Part shown: positions 15,932 to 23,545 of the stretch, one piece after another
How the letters are laid out: each line of letters opens with the position of its first letter
Position numbering within the stretch: the first letter of the stretch is position 1
Origin: JAFGUB01 sp050305515
GTDB lineage: Bacteria > Campylobacterota > Campylobacteria > Campylobacterales > Sulfurimonadaceae
Direction of reading: 5' to 3'
NCBI GenBank assembly: GCA_050305515.1
Contig: JBNLFL010000024.1
Span: forward strand, 62,001-126,000
Length of the DNA: 64,000 nucleotides
Program-made: the position numbers and the translations under genes
Notes under the pieces: generated by a model
Told to the model about the DNA's origin: nothing
Databases searched by the model: none
The model's input: only the letters and a program-made list of their open reading frames with translations

Positions 15932-16627
15932 ATGGCTGAAATTGATGAAATACGTGTGATGAAACAGCAGCATCTTTTGATGTTGCATGACAACTCAATC
16001 GACAACTACTATCTTGAGATTTTTGAATCTCTTTTTGGTTCAGTCAATAGTGCAGATTCACTTGAATCTCTTGAGCAAAAATATATGGCAAAACTGCCGG
16101 ATTTATTCATTATCGACATTCAGGATGAATCACGGGAACGTCTTGAGCTATTGGAAGGGTTTCGATCCTTTAACCGTCAAATTCCTGTCGTGGTATTTTC
16201 GAAAGTGCATTCGGAAAAGACACTCTTGAAATGTTTGAATTTGAGCATTGATGCATTCCTGTTGAATCCGACATATACCCAACTCATCGAAGCCTTGGTC
16301 AATGCCATGAAACGTACCGCTTATCATGAAGCCATTTACGGCTATTTTGACGAAGGAGTGATCTACAACTTTACAACCAGAGAGTTTCGTGACGCCCAAG
16401 GGAAAGAGATCATTTTAGGTTCCAAAGAGAACCGTTTATGGAATCTTCTTATTAATTCACACGGAAAAGTGGTGAGCAGAGATGAGATTATCCATTATGT
16501 CTGGGAAAACAGTTACGCCTCGGAAAGCGCACTTAAAAATCTTATCAGCTCTTTGCGGAAAAAGATCGGCAAGAAGACGATTGTGAATAAATCAGGGCTT
16601 GGATGGCAGATCAAAGGTACGCATTAG
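15932..16627 (+). CDS. Atypical OmpR-type response regulator
   Basis: 231 residues. A divergent receiver-like domain (about 8-120) retains an aspartate at the phospho-acceptor position (LFIIDIQD), but the conserved lysine near the beta-5 strand is replaced (AFLLNPTY instead of TKP). The C-terminal winged helix (about 135-230) is normal: GSKENRLWNLLINSHGKVVSRDEIIHYVW and KSGLGWQIKG. The start at 15932 has AAGGA six bases upstream. It is divergent from the large secreted FnIII gene, a possible target. No cognate kinase is adjacent. Confidence 0.75.
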   Translation: MAEIDEIRVMKQQHLLMLHDNSIDNYYLEIFESLFGSVNSADSLESLEQKYMAKLPDLFIIDIQDESRERLELLEGFRSFNRQIPVVVFSKVHSEKTLLKCLNLSIDAFLLNPTYTQLIEALVNAMKRTAYHEAIYGYFDEGVIYNFTTREFRDAQGKEIILGSKENRLWNLLINSHGKVVSRDEIIHYVWENSYASESALKNLISSLRKKIGKKTIVNKSGLGWQIKGTH

Positions 16628-16811
16628 TTCCGTTCCGATCAAACGCTTTCTTTACATGTAAAAAGCTGACGTACACTTTTTTGTTTTAATGTGCTTTCAA
16701 ACTTTCGGGCCTTATACCGTACATTTCAAGAGGACCGAAAACATCAGGCAGCTCAAACTCAGGAAACAGCAGAACTCCAACCTTCAATTCATGAGACACC
16801 ACATTTGCTCC
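16628..16811. other. Short intergenic region with one exact and one near copy of the palindromic repeat
   Basis: Contains TTACATGTAA at 16652-16661 and the one-mismatch copy TTACATGTAG at 16811-16820 overlapping the end of the GNAT gene. Nothing else is supported. Confidence 0.5.
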
Positions 16812-17282
16812 TTACATGTAGACATCGGTTTTCAGTTTCCTGCCGCCGCTGATCTCGAAGGCGTTCTCCTGATAAAACGCAAGCGTCCGCTCAAACTCGG
16901 GCAGAGGTGGTGTTGTCACTTCAAGCCGTTTCCAGCCCCTGCTTTTTGCAAACGCTCTGGCCGATTCAAGAAGTTTTTTGCCGATGGAGTGTGAGCGGTA
17001 TTCCGGCCTGACATAGAGCTCCGGGATCGTGCCGTACGCACCTTCCGCATAGAGCGCATAGCTCTCGTACATGGAAATGAATCCGACGGGCTTGTTGTCC
17101 AGCAGCGCGAGATAGACAAAATATTTCCCCTCCTCTATCAGTTGTCTGGCCCTTTTTTCGGTCGCTTCAAGATCGAAATTGAATACTTTGATCTGGATCC
17201 TCTCCATGATCTCCTGCAGCAGTTCGCCGGTCAACACGGCCAGTTCATGGGCATCTACGCCCGATGCCTCTCTTATTTCCAT
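16812..17282 (-). CDS. GNAT-family N-acetyltransferase
   Basis: 156-residue single-domain GNAT. Acetyl-CoA-binding motif A is seen as ELYVRPEYRSHSIGKKLLESARAFA, with a C-terminal AFYQENAFEISGGRK. GGGAG lies six bases before the ATG at 17282. The substrate is unknown. It is transcribed alone, leftward. Confidence 0.8.
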   Translation of the reverse strand: MEIREASGVDAHELAVLTGELLQEIMERIQIKVFNFDLEATEKRARQLIEEGKYFVYLALLDNKPVGFISMYESYALYAEGAYGTIPELYVRPEYRSHSIGKKLLESARAFAKSRGWKRLEVTTPPLPEFERTLAFYQENAFEISGGRKLKTDVYM

Positions 17283-17393
17283 AATGCGCTCCCTATTCCA
17301 TAAAATATCATTGTGCTGGAGTAATTGAACCAAAATTTAGGGGCTACTTCTATTGAAAAAGGATTGAACATTAAACATTTTGATGTAGCGTAT

Positions 17394-18683
17394 TCAAATT
17401 TGGCGCGCCAGTTCGTCAACGCCGCCTTGCTCAATGATGCCCTCGGGCCCATATAATTTATAATCCAAAATAGTGTCAAAATCGAACTCATATATCATCC
17501 CTGAGTGCAGATTTTCAATGTGGAGGGGCTCGCTTAACAAGATGCCTTCTCCTTTTTGGTCATTGTATTGGTTCACTTCCACCCAAACAACCTCGTTGGC
17601 CGGTTCCAAAGCGGTAGCTATTAACAAACGCATCGCATCTTTTTGTAACGTATGTTCCTCTTTAAGAAGGTGCTTTACTTTTTTTCTTGCCGATGCAATT
17701 GCCGCATCCAAACTGAGCGGATCTGAAACATTGGAGATATCACGATCTGTGCCAAAGATACTATGAAGCATTTGCGCCTGTTCACTCCACAAACGCTCGC
17801 CCGGTGCGTTTTCAAAGCTTATTGCAAGCAACTCGGAAGGATCGCCCTGCAGCGACAAAGCCTTTTGTAACCGCAATTCTATTTTTCCGCTGCCGTCTGC
17901 TTTGATTGAGGAAAAAAGATTGGTGCGTACCTCCGAATTCATAATATTTTTGACATCGACCGTTACGGCACCCGGCATTACCCGGGAAGGAGATTCAATC
18001 ATATATTGAAGCAGCAGCGTGAAAAATTTATCCATGTAGTTCATATGCTGCTCTGAAAAGTTTTCTATGACAAGGTTGGGTTGTCCAAATTTTTCAAGCC
18101 CCATAGAAACACTTCTTATTCCTGTTTCAACCCTGTAGGCACGTACGCCAAATTGTGAAGCGCTCAACGAGTTTTTGGCTATTTCCGCTACTCTGATGTT
18201 TTCAAATGCCTCTGAAGTAAACGTAAGAGAATCAGCCACGTCCATAATGAAAGCATCATATTTTTCGGCAATCTCTCCGACGCACTGCGTTATTTTTTTG
18301 AGCAACAGATGCTCTTTGTCAAAAGGTGCGGCACCTACAAAAGAAAGGGCGTAATCCGATTTCATCAAACGCTCTGCTTTGGATTGGTCAAACCCTCTTC
18401 CAAAATATTGCAGTGATCGCATATCGGGTTTATTGACACCCTGTTCTTGAACCAAAATACCTGGCTCCTTAATAGGTGAATCAAAATCCGATATTCTCGC
18501 GATTCCTTTTAAATCACACTGTTTTAACAATTGATCCGGCTCTGGTTTTTGATTTGAGAAAAAAACGGCATAATGGATGAAAACCGCAGGCTCTTGCGGG
18601 TTGAGACTTTTATGCTCCATAGCAAACCCCACGCTTGACGCCAACATCGCCATGAACACTGCTTGCACTTTTTTTAAAATCAT
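17394..18683 (-). CDS. Exported protein with DUF2314-like C-terminus
   Basis: 429 residues with an N-terminal signal peptide (about 1-21, VQAVFMAMLASSVGFA). The long middle region (DYALSFVGAAPFDKEHLLLKK) has no recognised domain. The C-terminal about 80 residues (WVEVNQYNDQKGEGILLSEP... LHSGMIYEFDFDTILDYKLYGPEG) resemble the DUF2314/YegJ fold. It overlaps the upstream TPR gene by four bases (ATGA), so the two exported proteins form an operon and probably a complex. The function is unknown. Confidence 0.6.
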   Translation of the reverse strand: MILKKVQAVFMAMLASSVGFAMEHKSLNPQEPAVFIHYAVFFSNQKPEPDQLLKQCDLKGIARISDFDSPIKEPGILVQEQGVNKPDMRSLQYFGRGFDQSKAERLMKSDYALSFVGAAPFDKEHLLLKKITQCVGEIAEKYDAFIMDVADSLTFTSEAFENIRVAEIAKNSLSASQFGVRAYRVETGIRSVSMGLEKFGQPNLVIENFSEQHMNYMDKFFTLLLQYMIESPSRVMPGAVTVDVKNIMNSEVRTNLFSSIKADGSGKIELRLQKALSLQGDPSELLAISFENAPGERLWSEQAQMLHSIFGTDRDISNVSDPLSLDAAIASARKKVKHLLKEEHTLQKDAMRLLIATALEPANEVVWVEVNQYNDQKGEGILLSEPLHIENLHSGMIYEFDFDTILDYKLYGPEGIIEQGGVDELARQI

Positions 18684-19573
18684 TTCGTTGATGCGCGTTT
18701 TTCATAAAAAACATCCAGATCTTCTTGTACTTTTTCCAAAGTCTCCGTATTGAGCTTATGAGACTTCACAATACTAACCCGCTCGACAAAAAGCTGTTCC
18801 GCTTTTTTAAGCTCGCCGCGCTCAAAAGCGAGCACGGCCAACTGAAAGAGTGTATCCAGCTCTATTTCCATGTCGTCAAACTGCCGGGCAAGTTTAAGGC
18901 GTTTGTTCAGATACGCTTCCGCCTCTTCAAACTTTTTAAGCCCATAATAGTTTTGCGCCACATTGTTGTAAATCTTGAACATGTATGCGTCTATATTTTT
19001 GGAGCGCTCTTTTTCAATTGCCAAATTTAGTGCGAGCGCCTCTTGATACGCTCCGGCTTCATGATAGAGGTAGGCCAACAACCCTCTTTGATACAAAATG
19101 GTATCTGCATCGACGGAAGGCTCTTTTTCAAAACATTGCAAAAACTCTTTTTTGTATTGAATGGCCCTGACATAATCTTCCTCTTCTTCGTAAGCATTCG
19201 AGAGTCTGAAATAGGCGCGGTATTTTGTTGCATTATCGAGCAACGGTGAATCTTTAAAGGTTTCAAGCATCTCAAGTGTAATATGAATCGTCTCTTCGAA
19301 AGCTTTAGGGTTTTTCGACAATACCAGCGAGTAGAGCGAATAAAACTCAAAAAGCACTTCGGACTCTTTGCCGCATTTTTTGGCTAAAGGGAAGAGATCA
19401 CGCAGTTTCGACGTCACTTCGGAAAATGAAAAATACCCGCCCTCATCCAGCACTTCCTCTTTGATGGGCGTAAACGCTTTGTAAAAACTCTCCACATCAC
19501 TTGATGCGGAAAAAAGATTGCTAAAGGAAAGCATCATTGCTACCGCAACGATTGTTTTGATTTTTAGTCTCAC
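18680..19573 (-). CDS. Exported TPR-repeat protein
   Basis: 297 residues with a signal peptide (about 1-23) and at least four tetratricopeptide helices-pairs (for example AYLYHEAGAYQEALALNLAIEKE, YNNVAQNYYGLKKFEEAEAYLNKR, LFQLAVLAFERGELKKAEQLF). It is a periplasmic scaffold type. It is translationally coupled to the following DUF2314-like exported protein, suggesting a partner role. Confidence 0.75.
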   Translation of the reverse strand: MRLKIKTIVAVAMMLSFSNLFSASSDVESFYKAFTPIKEEVLDEGGYFSFSEVTSKLRDLFPLAKKCGKESEVLFEFYSLYSLVLSKNPKAFEETIHITLEMLETFKDSPLLDNATKYRAYFRLSNAYEEEEDYVRAIQYKKEFLQCFEKEPSVDADTILYQRGLLAYLYHEAGAYQEALALNLAIEKERSKNIDAYMFKIYNNVAQNYYGLKKFEEAEAYLNKRLKLARQFDDMEIELDTLFQLAVLAFERGELKKAEQLFVERVSIVKSHKLNTETLEKVQEDLDVFYEKRASTK

Positions 19574-19824
19574 AACATCATACCTCTATCCTTATTTTAG
19601 ATTTTTTGTCAGTTCAATCATGCTTGATAAAAACCGGACATACTACATTCTATTTATTAACCGAATATTCACAAAAACAATTATGTGCGATTTATTTTCT
19701 TACATGTAACAGAAGTGTCCATGCTATCGGGACACAAAGCGCAACAGCGTGCCGACCGCATCAAGCGTCGTGCATCAGCCATTCATCTGTTTCCTTCCAA
19801 AAACATTCAGGGCTTTTTCCAAAT
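19574..19824. other. 251-bp intergenic region
   Basis: Promoter region of the TPR operon. It includes TTACATGTAA at 19700-19709 and a small dyad GTGTCC/GGACAC just after it. A plus-strand frame beginning at 19721 lacks a ribosome-binding site and overlaps the DUF3592 gene, so I do not call it. Confidence 0.4.
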
Positions 19825-20247
19825 TTATATAAATACCGCTGCAAACGAACCCAACCCTAAAAGAAGCATCATTATCCAGAAAACCTTCCGATGCAGCGGC
19901 ATATCCGCTATCAGAAGGCTTTGGGAAGGATATTTCGGGTTGTAGTAAACAATCAAACGTGGCGTTGCCAACGCTTCCATGAATACTTCAATCTCCTCGG
20001 GAAAATCACGCAGTTCCCGATAATTTGAAACGCTATCGGACACATACGTGATTCTACCGACGCGGTAACGGTACTTCATATAGGGAAAATAGGACTTCGC
20101 ACGATCAGCCGCATAAGGGTTGTCCATTGCGACTTTTTTGTAGAGCAACGTTCCTTCCGCCTGTTTCCACCGCTTTGAGAGATGAAACTGACTGATTCTC
20201 TGAATGCTTTTGTAAACTATGAACACTCCGACAACCATTAATACCAA
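19825..20247 (-). pseudogene. DUF3592-family membrane protein, 5' end displaced by an inserted element
   Basis: The 3' part encodes a DUF3592-type protein: an N-terminal transmembrane segment, a middle beta domain (SKRWKQAEGTLLYKKVAM, YFPYMKYRYRVGR, LIVYYNPKYPSQS) and a second transmembrane helix at the end. The frame can only start at TTG 20247 or ATG 20238 with no ribosome-binding site. A separate upstream frame (20361-20474) ends in IPWKVAGMMLMM, which joins smoothly to MVVGVFIVYKSI here if about 161 bp is removed. I infer that a structured element split the gene. Residual function is possible because the downstream part keeps both helices. Confidence 0.5.
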
Positions 20248-20400
20248 CCACCATTAACTATGGCTACGCAAGCACCATCAGCTTCAAGTATTTCAAGGCG
20301 TCACGAAGAGGCGTAGCCAAAGCTACGCCGATGAATGACAACGTAGAAAGACGCCGAAGATCATGGTGCCCTTCGGGAGTGAAAAAAAGCTGTCATCATA
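20240..20400. mobile_element. MITE-like structured insertion with nested inverted repeats
   Basis: Nested complementary arms: GCACCAT (20272-20278) with ATGGTGC (20363-20369); GGCGTC (20297-20302) with GACGCC (20350-20355); GGCGTAGC (20310-20317) with GCTACGCC (20322-20329). An extra TGGCTACGC at 20261-20269 can pair with the GCGTAGCC at 20311-20318 as an alternative fold. There is no coding capacity. It lies between the two halves of a DUF3592 gene. Exact target-site duplications are not clear. Confidence 0.5.
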
Positions 20401-20474
20401 AGCATCATGCCCGCTACCTTCCACGGTATTGAGCGGTCATCGGCCGAAGAGGCCTGCAGATGTTTTTTGGGCAT
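20361..20474 (-). pseudogene. Detached 5' fragment of the DUF3592 gene
   Basis: A 37-codon frame starting MPKKHLQASSADDRSIPWK and running into the hydrophobic VAGMMLMMTAFF before ending inside the inserted element. A basic N-terminus followed by the start of a transmembrane helix is what the truncated gene at 19825-20247 lacks. AAGGG precedes its ATG at close spacing. Confidence 0.4.
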
Positions 20475-20748
20475 CAGCCCTTTTTGCATCGTTTGCATCA
20501 ATTTGTCAGGCCTCACGTTTATCTCTTCTCTGTACAGCCACTCGCAACTGCCACATACCGATGCTGCAATGCATTATGGAAGCAAACAAAAACAGTAGTG
20601 TTGCGATTTTCATCATCAAAGATTGCCATTCTAAAAAGTATTTCCAATGATTTTAACGTGAAATTTAAATGTAGTGTATTTTTAAAGAAAAAAGCAAACG
20701 CCTTTTTGAGATTGAACCATCGTTACATGTAACGCGCAGAAGCGCCCT
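20405..20748. other. Non-coding stretch beside the DUF3592 remnant
   Basis: Beyond the gene fragment this contains an 8-bp dyad GAGGCCTG (20449-20456) / CAGGCCTC (20507-20514) enclosing a short GGGC/GCCC hairpin followed by five T (20469-20485), and TTACATGTAA at 20723-20732 near the end of the Tpx-like gene. No further gene is supported. Confidence 0.4.
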
Positions 20749-21264
20749 TTAGTGGCACCCTTTTCCGGTGTAGCAGAGCTGTGCGGCGAGGATTTTTCGC
20801 TCAAGCGTCGGCAGGTCGAAAGCGTTGTGAAGGTTGGAGACAAACTCGTCATAAAAGAGTGCGCCGTCCTTGCTGATGAGAATGATTGCCTTGGTGAACT
20901 CTCCCGAGAGCGGCGCATCTTTGATACGCACGCCGTACCAGTCGCCGAACTCTCCCTCTTTGTCACGGTAAAAGCCCAGCCCTTCGACTGCGGGGTCATC
21001 ATGGATGTCCGAAGCGACAACAACAGAGGCTTGCACGGGGTAATCACCGCCTTTGGGAAGGGTTGCGGCAATCACGCGCAACTCTTCAATCTGGGCCGCA
21101 TCGAGAAACGGAAGTGTGATAAAAAGCTGCGTCGTTCCGTTTTGCCCGCCGAGTGTGACGGCCGTTCCCCCGGCATCGCAGACTGTGACTTTTTCAGAAC
21201 CGTAGCCGATATCGAGCGGCTCGTCTTCGAGTTTCATAAATGAGGTATTGAGTTGAATTTCCAT
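20749..21264 (-). CDS. Thiol-peroxidase-like protein lacking the peroxidatic cysteine
   Basis: 171 residues with a Tpx/peroxiredoxin-like layout. LFITLPFLDAAQIEELR replaces the Tpx VPSLDTPVCE segment, so the peroxidatic Cys is absent. The later GLGFYRDKEGEFGDWYGVRI and FVSNLHNAFDLPTLERKI correspond to Tpx DFR..FG..YG and VxExTxEPDYE. The protein ends CYTGKGC, giving a C-terminal cysteine pair. It lies 32 bp after the NifX-like gene, divergent from nifB, so a nif accessory or regulatory role is likelier than peroxidase activity. Confidence 0.55.
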   Translation of the reverse strand: MEIQLNTSFMKLEDEPLDIGYGSEKVTVCDAGGTAVTLGGQNGTTQLFITLPFLDAAQIEELRVIAATLPKGGDYPVQASVVVASDIHDDPAVEGLGFYRDKEGEFGDWYGVRIKDAPLSGEFTKAIILISKDGALFYDEFVSNLHNAFDLPTLERKILAAQLCYTGKGCH

Positions 21265-21296
21265 TGTCGTTCCTTAATGACGTTCTTGTTTCCGAA

Positions 21297-21740
21297 CTAG
21301 CTTACGGCCCGTATCTGACCCGAATGTTCGGCCAGTTTGGCGCCTATGAGGAAATTTGAGACGGCCTGTTCGAGCGTCTTGCAAAAAGGCGGTATCTGGA
21401 AGAGCTTGACTCCGGCATTGCGCATGGCACGCCGCGTATTTTCACAGTAGCTCTGCACCAGAAGATAGCTGCACCCGTTGATGGCTTCGAGCATGGCGTA
21501 GTGTTCGCTCATGTGCGAAAGATCGTTCTGCGCTTCGATGCTGCACTCTCCGTTGATTGCCTGAAGATCGCAGCCAAACGTTCCATCCTCATTACGCCAC
21601 GGGTTCGCAACTGTACGGACAAACGCATAATGGACCTCTTTGGCGATGTAGTGCACCGAATAAATGGCAAACTGCGGCGCGGTACAGGGATTGTTGGGGT
21701 AGATATTTGGCAGTGTGGTAATCGGTACCGCAAACTTCAT
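21297..21740 (-). CDS. NifX/NifB-C-type dinitrogenase cofactor-binding domain protein
   Basis: 147-residue protein of the Fe-Mo cofactor-binding superfamily (NifX, NafY, NifB C-terminus). It starts MKFAVPITT and has a PQFAIYSV strand, a helix preceding GCSYLLVQSYCENTRRAMRNAGVKLFQI and the closing TLEQAVSNFLIGAKL. Four cysteines sit in the second half, more than in typical NifX. It probably binds or shuttles NifB-co or FeMo-co. It is divergent from nifB across a 386-bp regulatory region, with AAAGGAG before the ATG. Confidence 0.75.
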   Translation of the reverse strand: MKFAVPITTLPNIYPNNPCTAPQFAIYSVHYIAKEVHYAFVRTVANPWRNEDGTFGCDLQAINGECSIEAQNDLSHMSEHYAMLEAINGCSYLLVQSYCENTRRAMRNAGVKLFQIPPFCKTLEQAVSNFLIGAKLAEHSGQIRAVS

Positions 21741-22126
21741 CGCAGCGCACTCCTTTACTATGTATCTCCATTCCGTGCAATATCTGTTCTATCGCGCCGT
21801 TTCCCGCTCCTTCCGAGTGCGACGTTGTTGAGGCTTCCTTGCTGTTTCAATAGTTCCCATTGAAAAACGCTCACGTTGACTGTATTTTCCTCAATCGTTC
21901 ATTTCAAAACATAAAATGTCTGCGAATAGCTGCTCTTTTTGTAGCCATTCTTTCCATAAAGAGCGTACATCCAAAACAGCACGGGACAAAATTGTCACAT
22001 TTTGTCCTCTTGCCTGAGATTCGTCCCGCTCCCTCTCAAGAACATGAAATGCAAAAGGTCTGGCAATCTTGGTTGTTGCCGGATGAGGCAAAATCGAATA
22101 AAACTTTATACATGTAAGGAGACACC
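21741..22126. other. 386-bp divergent regulatory region of the nifB cluster
   Basis: Serves both nifB (rightward) and the NifX-like gene (leftward). It contains the perfect inverted repeat at 21984-22007 and, overlapping the nifB ribosome-binding site, the near-repeat ATACATGTAA at 22108-22117. I looked for a sigma-54 -24/-12 promoter (GG-N10-GC) here and saw none convincing. Confidence 0.5.
21984..22007. promoter_or_regulatory. Perfect inverted repeat upstream of nifB (candidate operator)
   Basis: GGACAAAAT and ATTTTGTCC flank a six-base spacer TGTCAC: nine-base arms without mismatch, centred 131 bp before the nifB start. The core TTGTCACA recurs upstream of nifH (TTTTGTCACAAAG at about 39600). 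It could be the site of an unidentified nif regulator. Confidence 0.5.
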
Positions 22127-23545
22127 ATGAGCTGTAGTTCCAGTAATCCTGCCGAAGCGTTCATGCCTCAAGACATTCAGGACAAAATCCACAACCACCC
22201 CTGTTATAGTGAAGGGGCACACCATCACTATGCACGAATTCATGTTGCCGTCGCACCGGCCTGTAATATTCAGTGCAACTACTGTAATCGCAAATACGAC
22301 TGTTCCAACGAGAGCCGTCCGGGCGTTACTTCCGAGCGTCTGACGCCTGAAGAAGCGGCCAAAAAAGTTATGTTCGTCGGCGGCGAAGTCCAGCGCCTGA
22401 GCGTTCTGGGTATCGCCGGTCCCGGCGATGCGCTCGCCAATCCGAAGAAAACGTTTGAAACGTTCGATCTCGTACGCCAGAAAGCGCCGGATCTGAAACT
22501 CTGCCTCTCCACCAACGGACTCGAACTGCCCGCTTTCGTTGACGAGATGGTTAAATACAACATCGACCACGTTACCGTTACCATCAACAGTGTTGACACC
22601 ACCGGTGAGATCGGTTCACAGATCTATCCGTGGATCTTCTATAAGAACAAGCGCATCTACGGAAAAGAGGCGGCGCAGATCCTGCTCGAGCGTCAGCTTG
22701 AAGGTATGAAGAAGTGTGTCGAAAACGGCATCCTCATCAAAGCCAACTCGGTACTGATTCCGGGTATCAATGACAAACACCTGCCGGAAGTTTCCAGAAA
22801 ACTCAAAGAGATCGGTGTCTTCTTGCATAACATCATGCCGATCATCTCCGAACCGGAGCACGGAACAAAATTTGGTCTCGACGGCGTGCCAAGCGCTACC
22901 GATCAGCAGCAGATGGAAGTTCAGGAAGCATGCGGCATGGATATGAAACTGATGCAGCACTGCCGCCAGTGCCGCGCCGATGCCGTTGGTCTCATCGGTG
23001 AAGACCGCGGTGCGGAGTTCACCAAAGATACCTTCAATCAGCTTAGTTTTGATGAACTCGAGATCAAGTACGACCTCGACGGACGCAAAGAAGCTCAGGC
23101 AAAAATTGAAGAGTTCCGCTTCTTCCTTGACCGCGCCAACGAGCGTGTCAGAAAAGAGAAAGAGGATCTCTCCAGCGACGGACAGACCATTCTTGTCGCC
23201 GTCACTACGGCGGGTGAAGGGATGATCAACCAGCATTTCGGTTCCGTTAAAGAGTTCCTGATCTACGAAGCCGGTGACAGGGGTATCCGCTTTATCCACC
23301 ACCGCAAAGTCGAATACGAATACTGTGCCGGACCGGATGGTTCCAACCCGATAGCGCCCATTGTCGAGAAGCTCAAGGATTGTAAACTGATCCTGACGGC
23401 GAAAATCGGCGGATGTCCGCAAAACGACCTTGCCGCGGCGGGACTCATTGCCGACCAGAGCTATGCCTATGAGCCGATTGAAGCATCGGTGCTCAAAGCG
23501 ACCCGCAAATACTTCAACCTCCCAGAGGAAATGGAAGCCAACTAA
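22127..23545 (+). CDS. nifB: Nitrogenase cofactor biosynthesis protein NifB (SAM + NifX-like fusion)
   Basis: 472 residues. This radical-SAM enzyme builds NifB-co, the 8Fe-9S-C precursor of FeMo-co. The N-terminal HNHPC motif is followed by the SAM cluster motif C46-x3-C50-x2-C53 in ACNIQCNYCN, the GIAGPGDALANP SAM-binding region, and CRQCRADAVG near residue 285. A linker follows, then a C-terminal NifX-like domain (about 355-465, ILVAVTTAGEGMINQHFG). It starts at ATG after AAGGAG. It is first gene of a rightward nif accessory operon and coupled to nifV by TAATG. Confidence 0.96.
   Translation: MSCSSSNPAEAFMPQDIQDKIHNHPCYSEGAHHHYARIHVAVAPACNIQCNYCNRKYDCSNESRPGVTSERLTPEEAAKKVMFVGGEVQRLSVLGIAGPGDALANPKKTFETFDLVRQKAPDLKLCLSTNGLELPAFVDEMVKYNIDHVTVTINSVDTTGEIGSQIYPWIFYKNKRIYGKEAAQILLERQLEGMKKCVENGILIKANSVLIPGINDKHLPEVSRKLKEIGVFLHNIMPIISEPEHGTKFGLDGVPSATDQQQMEVQEACGMDMKLMQHCRQCRADAVGLIGEDRGAEFTKDTFNQLSFDELEIKYDLDGRKEAQAKIEEFRFFLDRANERVRKEKEDLSSDGQTILVAVTTAGEGMINQHFGSVKEFLIYEAGDRGIRFIHHRKVEYEYCAGPDGSNPIAPIVEKLKDCKLILTAKIGGCPQNDLAAAGLIADQSYAYEPIEASVLKATRKYFNLPEEMEAN

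Noticed and set aside
19721..19945. Plus-strand frame starting MLSGHKAQQRAD
   Set aside because: No ribosome-binding site, and it overlaps the DUF3592 gene on the opposite strand.
22616..23422. 268-codon open frame on the minus strand inside nifB
   Set aside because: Shadow of nifB, which has intact radical-SAM and NifX-like domains.
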